DNA of 64,000 bases from Corbicula japonica. Taxonomy: Eukaryota; Mollusca; Bivalvia; Venerida; Cyrenidae. A program made the translations under genes and the position numbers. The DNA lies in NCBI GenBank assembly GCA_038501625.1, contig JAZAYU010000219.1:248001-312000 (forward strand), read 5' to 3'. Every line of letters starts with the position of its first letter. Positions within the stretch are counted from its first letter, which is position 1. Positions 11,201 to 23,200 of the stretch are shown one piece after another. The notes below the pieces were generated by a model, which was not told the DNA's origin, ran no database searches, and worked only from the letters and a program-made list of their open reading frames with translations.

Positions 11201-14200
11201 GGCACAAATGTGCTGGCTTATCATGATCTACAATGTTTGCCCATGCCATAAAGGGGTATATATGGAGGAAAGGGTTTATGCCCAACTTTAGCAGGGTCAT
11301 ACAGAGATATTGTGTTACCATAAATCCCCAATAATCTCCCATACCCTAATAAACATCCCACACCTATTCCATGGAAAGAATAGAAAAATTGTACACACCA
11401 ATAACACCTGTACTCAAGATCTTAAAAGCGAGACTGGAAACCAGTCTCAAGCACATATCAGACTGGCTGATTCCATTTCAGACAATCTGATGCTTGAGAT
11501 TTGAGACTGGTCTCCAGTTTTAGGTTTACAATATTGGGCACAGTAAGTGTTTACAGCTAGGAATTAAATAAAATAAGTATCTTATACCACTTGCTGGTAA
11601 GAAATTTTATTTTGTTATTTCTGAACAAGAGCTAGAAGCTAACAGTGTAGGTCCAAATCAGACTGCATGGGTATGCCATGGAGACTGAACCTGACCTACA
11701 CAAGCTGTACATGGGATATTAGCCATATCAATAGTGTAGGATTAATATATTATTCAAAATGTCAAATATGACATCATTACATATGATGACTTATTTGACA
11801 ATACATCATTACACCCTGATTGCCTATCACATTCTACAACACATCCTAACACCTGCATTAGCTGTCATATTTGACTTTACATTGTTACTTATCCATTACC
11901 TGTCATATTTGACATTACAAAATTACACTTATATTACCTGTCATATTTGAAATTACGTAGTTGCACCTGCATTACCTGTCATATTTGACATAACATAATT
12001 ACACTTGCATTACCTGCTATATTTGAAATTACGTAGTTGCACCTGCATTACCTGTCATATTTGACATAACATAATTACACTTGCATTACCTGCTATATTT
12101 GAAATTACATAGTTACACCTGCATTACCTGTCATATTTGACATAACATAATTACACTTGCATTACATGCTATATTTGAAATTACATAGTTACACCTGCAT
12201 TACCTGTCATATTTTACAGCAAGAGGTTCTGGGTAAAGCTGTTTCAAGCAACTCTCATAATCATCAGACACATCAATTTCATCCCCGCTGTTTCCACTAT
12301 CATCCATTCGACTATCTTCCATTTCCTCCCTAGAAGTGCTATTTTCTCTATGGACACCCTCAGTGCTGCTTTCACCTGAAATCACTTCAGGGCTTCTTTC
12401 CTGTTTCAAGCCCCTAGCACTACTGTCTCGCTTGACTCCTCTGGCATGTGTCCCCTCTCTCTTCAATGGACTAGATGCCATTTTCCTCAGATCACTACTT
12501 CTATTGCTTTTAAACTTGATATTACTATTTTCAACAGTAAGATCCTCAGATGTAATCCCTTGACTATATTCCACGCTTCTAGCAACTTGCTCCTCAAATC
12601 TTTCCTCTAGTTTTTCATCTTTGGGCTCATTTTCCTCTTTGGTTTCAATAAAATGAACCAGTCTTACAGTATCATTTTCAGGGTCATCGAATGTTTCAAT
12701 CTTCATGTCTTCAACAGCACCAACAATGCCATTTTCATCATCATCATCATCACCTGCAACTCTGTCAATGAATTCAGTTCTTTCCTTGTAAGCCATATTC
12801 AAGTTATCAAGCTCTTCACTTTGGTTATTGTTATGATTCTTGTTATGGTTAAAGTAGTCATGGTCGCTTTGGTTTGTGAACACATTATGAACTGTTGGCA
12901 GCAGAAATGAACTCTCTCGTTTCATCTTCTTTGGTTTGTCTTCATCATCTTCAGCCCTGATGATGACAATGCTGCTACGAGGGTGGTGTGTTTCTATATG
13001 AATCATTCCATCCTTTTCTGTATGTGCTGGAACACGACTAGCCTCTTTCTCGCGACGTTTTTTCTCTTCTTCAGCGTGCTTTTTGCGTCTTTTTTCTTGT
13101 CTAGCTCGCCGTCTTTTCTGACTGGAACAATTAAAGAAGGATAAAGTTAACTTTTAACCTTTAACTCCATTGATATTGCTTTTTATCATAAGCACAACCT
13201 GTGTAGATCAAGATTAGCCTGCACATATGTGCTGTTTGATCTGGATCTAAAATTTTCACTTCTTTGTGAGAAATAAGCTATAATGATGAATATATAAGCA
13301 GAAAATTTAGATCCTGATCAAACAGCATGTGCCAGCTGATCTTATATCTACTGAATTACATAATGAATAATACCATGCAGTATTAGCCTTTAGAGAGATA
13401 CTAAAACTATGGCAGGTTCCTTATGTGTCATTATTGTAAACATTTAACCTTTCATACAAGTGAGATATTCTTAAACCTACCAGTCAAAATTGCATAACTA
13501 AATAAAGTTCATACTTATTCAATTCCAATAACCCCTTAATTCCATGGATACAGCTCATACCCAATGTGGGACAAAAGCAATGTAGATCAATGCTGAAGGT
13601 TATAAAGCTGAGATTGGAAACCAGTCTCAAATCTCAAGCATCTGATTGGCTGAAATGGCTACCAGAGATTTGGGACTGGTTTCCATGCTCAGTTTTATAA
13701 CCTTGGGCACAAGATCAGCCTGCACACTGCAGTCTGAGATGGATGTAAACTGTTTGCTTCTCGTTCAGAATTAACCCTTTCCTGTATAGATACGCATTTT
13801 TACGCATGTGCGACCAGTGTAGATCCAGATCAGCCGGCACATCCGTGCCATCTGATCAGGATCTGCACTGGTCGCATTTTGGTCAGAAATAAGATAATGA
13901 ATCAAAAAGCGAACAGTTTAGATCCTGATCAGACGGCACGGATGTGCCGGCTGATCTGGATCTAAACTGTTCGCCCTAGCAATAAAGGTGTGTCTATACA
14001 GGAAAGGGTTAACATAATGGATCTATAGAGAACTAGTGTATATCATGATCAGACTGCACAGTCACTGATCTGGATCTAAAATGGGATATAAGTTGTATCC
14101 ATGAAGTCAGGGATTAATCAACAAAATAGGACCTTGGTCTTCTAAAAAAAAACAGTCAAGAAAAAAAACACTATGTAATACTATCATTTTTGGCAGTTTT

Positions 14201-17200
14201 CTGCCTACAAATCACCATTCTTGCCCTGTTTGTCCTGAACACATTAGTGCACAAAAAGTGCATGTGTCAATACTTCCAGTTTTTATATTTTATATTTTTA
14301 GTAACAACTTAAATTTGCATGCTCATTGACAAATTGAATTGAAAGTTGAAAGCTTTAAAATTAATGATCCATACTTATTAAAAGCAGCAATAAATCATAG
14401 ACTTACAAATTCTTTTGGATGCAAATTTTGCACTACATGTACTGTATACAATTTTGTGACTATCAATCTTTTTAAATTATATAAATTTTAAAATGAACTT
14501 AACTCTATAATCCATATATAGAGGTTTTTTCGCAATAACTGCAACCAGTGTTGATCCAGATCAGCTGGCACTTCACTGCCATGTGAACTGGATCTACACT
14601 CATCACTGTTTGATCAGAAATAACCTAATAAATCTAATAGCAAACAGTGTAGATCCTGATCAGACAGCACACATGTGCCAGATGATCTGAATCTACACTG
14701 TTTACCTATGGGATAACAAAGAGGATAAAAATATACAACCAGGTCTTAAATAAATGTGTTTCGAGTTCAGAAACTTCATACTTTAACACAGGTGGATCCA
14801 GAGAGGGGTCAGTGGGGATGCTCAAACCCACTATTTGGGCAGCAATATTCATAAAGATTTCAGCTAGAAAGTTGAAAATTATCATGTAACTACCCTAAAA
14901 ATGTCCCAAACAAATCTTCTGGAAATCTTGCATGCAACGCTATTCAACATGTTATTTTATAGTCAATATTTATTAGGGATGGGAACGGTTATCCGGATAA
15001 CCGAATATCCGAATAGTAAGATCGTATACGGATACCATTCTCGTAACCGAATACCCTCAAATTCGTACGAATTTAGTTTCAATATTTTGTTCAAGGTTTG
15101 TAAAATATAACTTAAACTGGTAAATCTTTCTTAAACTGCTTGCACTAATCTCGATAATGACATGGTTTTCCGCAGGCGTAACTCGACCAGGATGTCTCAG
15201 CAGGGTTGACAAAGAGGTGTTAATTGTTTGTATAGTGGTTAATTGGGAGACCGGAAGATCTGTATTCCAGACCATGATCTTTTGTTTTGTTGATGGGTGT
15301 ACCTTGAATAGAGCGTGTTAAATGACACCTGTCAAGTTGCAACACCTTGATTATTTTCGTTAACGAGAACAAACCTCAGATTATTGACAATTTATTGCAA
15401 CAGAATTTTGAGCAAATATAATCTTGACAGTTTGTTATTTTGACATGACCGCATTAAAGACTTGAAAGGAAAAAATCATTTAACGTGAGTCGCCGATATT
15501 CAAAAATATTAGATGATGCAATTAACTATTACCATAACTTTTACATGTATTTTTAACCCGATACATGTGATTTATCGATAAATTGGTTACACAGCATTTG
15601 TTCATGTAGTTATCGTAAACTCTGTGTTTTTACATGTTCCGCTGCTGTATAATGAATCGTCTTGCATATGAGTGCATATGACTATATGCGTATTTTTAGT
15701 TTAAAGAATATTATGTATGCGCTTGCAAGTGTCCACGTGAAATAAAACTCCAACTTTATCGAACTTTTTCTTGTACTTTTTCGCGGTAGCTAAATTTTTT
15801 TCAACTCGTTATTGACTTAAAAAATTTAGTCGTTAGGTCCGAATTTTCACTTATATTTTGTTTCCGTTATATCACGGTAGGTTGGTCGAGGACTCAAACG
15901 ATCGCGATGTAGTGTAACGTTTGTGCTTTTTAAATTTAAAATATTAAATCAGCAAAATTTTCTGTGGTCGATAAAATGATACGGTTATTCGGATATTATC
16001 CGGATACCGGAAACGGTTATCCGAATAGTGATTTAGGTATCCGTTCCCATCCCTAATATTTATAGGAAGTGGATGTGACTGAACGATTCACTGGTGCAGT
16101 GAACACATTATATACAGCAATTTTAACTACATAAATCTTTTAAAGATCCAAGATCATAAAATGAGACAGGAATCTAGCCTCCAAACCCCAGTCTGTAATT
16201 GGTCAGTTTTAAGCCTGCACTTCATTGGTCAGTTTTAAGACTGTACTTGATTGGGCAGTTTTAAGCCTGTACTTGATCGGTCAGATTTAAGCCTGTACAT
16301 GATTGGTCAGTTTTAAGCTTGTAGCTTGGTCAGCTTTTAGCCTGTACTTGATTGGTCAGCTTTAAGCCTGTACTTCATTGGTCAGATCTTAGAGCCTGTA
16401 CTTGATTGGTCATTGGTCAGATCTATTAGCCTGTACTTGATTGGTCATTGGTCAGATCTAAGCCTGTACTTGATTAATCAGTTTAAGCCTCTATTTGACT
16501 GGTCAATTTAAAGTCTCTACTTCATTGGTCAGTTTTAACCATGTACTTGATTGGTCAGTTTTAAGTCTGAACTTGATCTGAACCAATCAGCTGCTTGAGA
16601 TTGGAGACTGGTATCCAGTTTTTGTTTTCTGATTCTGGAAAAGGTAAATACATATTCAACAAAAGCTTTACTATATGTGTTAGAAAGCACAGTTTCTTAA
16701 GCATTAACTGTTTTTTTTTTATTGCAAAGCCTCCTGCTGAGCACTTAAACTCTTAAAGACAGCTATATTGACATCAATATATAACAAGAATTGGAACTAT
16801 AATGTCATACAAAAGAGCTTTATTGCTTCAAATAAAACAGGTATTTTCCAATTTTAACTTTAACAGAGTCTTAAAATAGGGATTTCCAACCCCCAGGATG
16901 TCTATCTTAATCCAGTTTAAGGTTTATATCATGCTATACTTTGAAAAAATGATTTTGTATATAATAAATATATAGATGATTGGTGCATTAGTGATTTTAA
17001 CCCATTACTCCAAAATATTTACACTTCAACTTCATCCTCTACGATGAAGTCTAATTCACCTAACGAAGCATAATTTCAAATGGTAAACAGTATGACATAC
17101 AGTCCAGTCGTGATTTTACAAATCGCGATTTTACAAAATAATGGTATACTACGAATAAGTCGGCCGGTCCTGTCCGTATTCCTTCTTTATTCAATTTAAA

Positions 17201-20200
17201 AAAGATGCGATGGAACGAAAACGTGATTTAACGAAAAATGCGATTTAACGAATAATTATGACAGTCCCATTAATAAGCTTATTTACAGTGTAATAAACAT
17301 GCAATTTAACGAATTTCAGTCAGGCAGGTGATTTCCACACCTTTTCGAGCGATATCCATTTTTTGTATTGTTGAGCATTTATTGACCCAAGCAGTTGTGA
17401 CACAATATGCTCTGTAAACAACCAGCGGGCGTGTTTGCTTGTAACAAACAGTTTGAGTGAAATGTCAAACGTATAAAATCTGAAACACTTGTATTGCATG
17501 TCATTCTACTTCTGCCATTTAATTTTGCATAATCTTATTAATAAATAATAATAAGATTCGCGTTATGTGCGATCGAAAACAATCATCACTAGCGAGGTAA
17601 ACTGGACAAGCAATTGTTGAAAGAATGATTGACCAGTGTCGTAATGCCTTGTAAAAGCTGTGGACTGAATGAACTTGAATGGTGATGTTATAATAATGTT
17701 ATACATCTAATTGAACATTAATGTTATGCTTTACAACATTTATTTAATTTATGTATTTATGTAATTTGAAATGTGCTATTTGTTTAGATGCATTGATTGA
17801 TTAATGATAACATGTAATTTCAAAATAAAATACAAGTAATTACATCGAACATTTCTTTTCTTTGTCTTTTTTAATATTGACCTTGACATATCACAACAAT
17901 AACACATAACGTCATATAACGACATTGACGATTTGCGACGGTATCAACAACCAAAACTATCAAAATGCGATACTTCGAAAAATGCGATTTTACAAATAAT
18001 CGGCTTGGTCCGATGCCTATTCGTTAAATCACGACTGGACTGTATTACTTTAAAAGGTGTGACTACAGTAGAACCAGTCACAATTTATTGGACATTGCAC
18101 AATCTTTTGGCATGTCACAGATGTCCCCGAGCACGCACTTTTTGCCATGCGTTGCTTCAAAAAAGTATGCCATCATTTACTTTGTCGTCAACATCGCTGT
18201 TTCTCATATTTTCTGCATTAATTAAAGTATTAGGAGAGTAAAATTAAGGATTGAATCGTTATTTGATAGTTTTCTTTTGGGTATGAAAAAAGGTTGGACT
18301 ATTTAAAGTATGTGAGAAGCCCTTTGCGGTACGATCATATTACACCTGTACTTAAAGAATTACACTGGCTTCCGGTGCAATACAGAATCCAGTTCAACAT
18401 TTTAACACATACCTACAAAGCTTTAAACGGAAAATCGCCGGAATATATGGAAGAAATGTTATGTGTTTACAAACCACGAAGGAATCTACGATCTAAAAAC
18501 AAAGCACTTACTTTAGTTACACCAAAAAATAAAACTGTAACCTATGGCGACCGACGATTTGAATATGCAGCTTCGAAACTGTGGAACTATCTGCCGTCTG
18601 GTGTGAGAGACTAAAGCTCATTGTGTTCTTTCAAACGTGCACTTAAAACACACTATTTCAAACCACAGGTGTCCGTATCATTGTTGAAAAATAAAATTCC
18701 AATAAAGAAAAAAAAAGTTTTTGTTTTTTTATATATATTTATATTATATATATATATATATAAAAAAACAAAAACTTTTTTTTTTCTTTATTGGAATTTT
18801 ATTTTTCAACAATGATACGGACACCTGTGTTTCAAACAAGCCTATGAATAGTACTTTTATCGTGAATAATCTGAGACAGTGATTTTAGAAAACTGTGTGA
18901 CTATTGTGTGACATCAACCATAATTTTACAATTTGTTTTAATATTGCTAATATCTTTTAAGACAGTTACAAGTACTTAAGATGTTGATTATAAAATACAG
19001 TTTTATTAATTATTTTTAATTTAGTATCTTTGAAGTTTCGCTAGAATATTTTAATCATATGATGTTGTTGATATTCAATTATTTTAATTTCAAACGACTA
19101 GGTTAATACCACATTTGTCTCATATTCTTGTTCTTAGTATGTAATAGATTTATTATTTGAATGCTGTTTTAGTATTTTAATTGTATTGCTTGTAGTAAGT
19201 TATTAGTTTATATCATTGTAAATCGCCTTTGAACATGTATATGAAAAGGGCGTTATATAAGTTTGGTAATTAATAACAATAATAACAACCCAACTGTTTT
19301 CCATACTCAAATGAAAACTATCAAACAACAATTCAATCCTAAAATACCTTAAACAAAACACAGTTTATTGCATGTGTGAACAGTGTAGATCCAGATCAGC
19401 CAGCAAATAAGTTCACTTCTGGGTAAGAAATAACATAATATCAAAAGCGAACAGAGCAGAACCTCACAGGTTAGACGTCAAAGATGTGCTGGCTGATCTG
19501 GATCTACACTGTTCACAAATTGGATAACAGCCATATCCCGTGGAGTAAATGGTTAACAGACTCAGTCAAATAATTAAAAATCGTTAATGTATATATACCT
19601 TTTTTGTCTGAACTGATTAAGCATGTGCGTATGATATATGTTCTCACCCTATATAGGATAGTAACTGTTGTTCGTTTCATAGAAATACTTTTTCCCAACT
19701 AATATTTTCAAGAGTGGCTTTGCCACAAGTAATTACCAGAAACTGATATCTTTTTAAAATTTTGCTTAAGGCCAGAGAAAATAAATTATTAGATTCTCAT
19801 CCGGATTTTGGGAAAAAAAGGGGCGGATGGACACTTTTTAATTTTTATTTTTTATTAACGTAATACAAGAGAACAGAAGTAAAAACTAACTTGAAATTTT
19901 GAGACAATGGCATTTATAGTTACCAGAACCTTTGGTGTAGAATATTCATCCATCTTTTCAATTTCTTCCAAAAAATTCAGGATAACAACTTACCAAAGTA
20001 GCAGGTTGGTGCCTATTCTTGCTTGAAAAGCCATACCAGTCTTTAATAGTGACACTATCACCTTCAATAAGCTTTGAAATGATGAACATTTTATATATCT
20101 GGGATGGTCTAAAACCTGTTATGTTCAGAATATGTTCAGATTTTTTTGACAATAAATTTTTGGGGGAGGGTGGTTTTGGACAGGGGCGGGCAGGGATGAG

Positions 20201-23200
20201 AATCTAAAATATTTTTTTCTATTGCCTAATATAAGCCCCGATGGCTGAAGAATGGCTGACTCCAGGGTGTTAACTTTATCAATACTGATAAACGTCTTCC
20301 ATTTAGGAAAGCTCATGTTAAATTTTTTTATTAAATCTGGCTGGTGCTCTTTTTTTAAAGATATTTAAAGATTTTGCTTATAAGCCTCATGGCTGTGGAA
20401 TGCTTACCACAGGGTCAGGAGGTGTTGTTTGAAGCAATTTGTTGTGGACAATGGATAGAGGACATCAGACAAACATCAGTCACAATACTAAAACCTATGA
20501 ATTAATTAACCCTTTCCTCCATACATACGCATTTTCAGGCATGGGCGAACAGTGTAGATCCAGATCAGCCGGCTCCTCTGTGCAGTCAGAAATAACCTAA
20601 TAAATCAAATAGCGAACAGTAAAGATTCTGATCAGACGGCACGGATGTGCCGGCTGATCCGGATCTACACTGTTCACCCATGCCATAAAGGTGTGTCTTT
20701 GGAGGAAAGAGTTAAGTATGTTCACAGAACCTGGGTTAACCAAAACAAAACACTTCAAAATCACGAAAGAAAGTCCTACAACCCAAGGTTTTCTTGAACT
20801 TAATACTGTGGTAAAGTTTTATTTCGCTTAGGTTTAATTTTTACATTTTTGCACGATGCACAAAGGGAGGGTACACAAAATAAATTCCTAGGTGAGCTAG
20901 AATTCATTAGAATTATATAACCATGCAAATTTAAGCTCAAACAAAAATATAATTTAAGGCCATTTTTGCGAAATTTCGTCCAGGCGAAATCAAATTATTC
21001 CACAGTAATAAAGTGCTCTAAAGTGCTCAATATTAGTAATTTTAGTGCGCTTCTCCCAGCTCTGGAGCCAACATCTTTCTATATTATTCCTTTATTTTAG
21101 GAATGTTTAATTTATGTTCCTTACTCTAAGAAATGTATAAGTTATTTCCCTTACTCTAATAAATGTATAGGTAATTTCCCTTACTCTAAGGAATGTATAG
21201 GTTATTTCCCTTACTCTAAGGAATGTATAGGTTATTTCCCTTACACAAGTTATTCCCTTTCCAGCAGGTATTGCCTAGGTATTTTGTAAAAATTTGGGAA
21301 AAACAATACAAAATTTTTATCAGCTTGGTGAAAAGAAATTGGAGTTTGTATGGAAACTTTTATGACTAAAAGAAATAATAATAAAAAAATAATGAAAAAT
21401 GTTTGGTCTGATAGCAATTTAATTTTGATACATTTCAGCCTTTAAAAAATACCTTCTACAAAGGGATACAACTTCCTTTTTTAAGTTGAGTGATTTATGT
21501 CAGATGAAAAGAGAGAATCTAAAAAGACTTAATGCAAAACTATAGTATCTAGTAACTATGTGGTAAAACACACACAATACAACAGTATTGCACAAAGTCC
21601 TTGCATAAATCTGGCCATGTGAAACATGACTGTGAGTTTTGTTATTATAATTCTTTTTTTTTTATCATAATAATACAATTTTATTGAAATTCACTTAACC
21701 CTTTACTCATGAAGACATAGAGGATATTTGTTTTTACCAGTGTAAGACAGAAATATATTTTACCGAGTGAGCTCCGGAATTAGTATTTTCATGAGTGGCC
21801 ATATTTTTATCTTTCACTGGTAAAAACAAATTTTCTCTTTATTTATGCTTTATGTGGAATTTTCAGAAAAATTCCATGAAAAGGCACCAAAAACGTTTGT
21901 TTATGACGTGACGTAATGACGTCATATACCCAAACTTAAGCCCATTTTGAAAACGTTCTCATTCGGAACGTTTAATAATGTACGTTCGGGTACCAATGTG
22001 AAAAAAACAGTGAAAATAAAAATGATATTCCACTGTTTGAAAACAGTGAAATACCACTTTTATTTCACCGGGAAAATCTATAATTCACTGAAAAGCAAAA
22101 AATAAATGTTTTATCATGTGCAGCCAGTGTTGATCAAGATCAGCTGGAACATCTTTGTTTACCAAGCAGCAAACAGTGTAGATCCTGATCAGGCTGGACA
22201 GATAAACAGGTTGATCCAGATCTACACTGATCACCCATGAGATATAAACCATATTCCATGGAATAAAGGGTCAATATAATATATTCTATTATAAAACTAG
22301 AATTATCACTGAAAGTGATTAAATACCCCCACATGTATGCTTGATAATTGAACTGGGAATGCTTCGAATCAATGGCATAATGTGCCCCACTTTCAATCCA
22401 AAGTGTTGTCTTCACAGTAGCCACCTATTCAGCAAGTTTCATCACAATATCTCATTTCTTCTAAATTTATTGAGCAGAAATGGTTAAAATATGTTAGTAA
22501 CAGTGGCCTTTATCTAACTTTTATCTAAGAACTGTGTGCCAAACATTGTTTATGAGAAATCATCCAGAAACCATTTTTTCTATTTTTAGTAACAGTGACC
22601 TTGACCCCATCAGGCCCAATTTCAATACCAAGTTTCGTCTTCACAGACACTACCTATATAGCAATTTTCATCACAATATCTCATTCTGAACCAAAGTTAT
22701 TGAGCATACAGTTTATTTTCTATTTTTAGTAACAGTGACCTTGACCCCACAGGTCTTGAATCCCAAAAGTCATCTTCACAAAAACCATCAATACACCAAA
22801 TTTCATTTAAGAATCTCATTCCAAGCTATAGTTACTGAGTGGAAACGAAGTTTTAAAGTTTAAATTACAGTGACCTTGACCTTGAACCCACAGGCCCCAA
22901 AGTCAAACCTAATCTTTATCTTGTTATGTTACATCTGTGTCCCAAAAAATAATTAAATCTATGAAGTATTTCATGAGTTATAGTCCAGAAACAATTTTTC
23001 TTTTTTAAGTTACAGTGACCTTGACACTGACCCCTCAGGCCCCAAAGTCGAACTCGACCTGTATCTTCTGATATTACATATATGTACCAAAAAAGGATTT
23101 AATCTGTGAAGTTTTTCATGAGTTATTATCTGGAAACCCTTTTTCTATTTTTAGTAATACTGACCTTGACATTGACCCCACCAGCCCCAAAGTCGAACTT

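Larger units (their letters stand above)
13531..14113. mobile_element. Family A MITE host of nested B and A elements
   Basis: An old copy (left CCCCTTAATTCCATGG, right CCATGAAGTCAGGG) contains a family B element at 13594-13708 in hairpin 1 and a complete younger family A element at 13775-14008 in its central spacer. Confidence 0.82.
18240..19345. repeat. Inverted about 50-bp repeats bracketing the LINE fragment
   Basis: AGGATTGAATCGTTATTTGA and TTTGATAGTTTTC on the left match, in inverse, GAAAACTATCAAACAACAAT and TCAATCCT on the right (19290-19342), roughly 80 percent identical. Confidence 0.7.

Noticed and set aside
12336..12910. Plus-strand ORFs opposite TTLL11 exon 5
   Set aside because: Shadow frames of a real exon; no independent similarity.
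17933..18241. 102-codon ORF at the right end of the pogo-like MITE
   Set aside because: Crosses the transposon boundary and has no similarity to a transposase.
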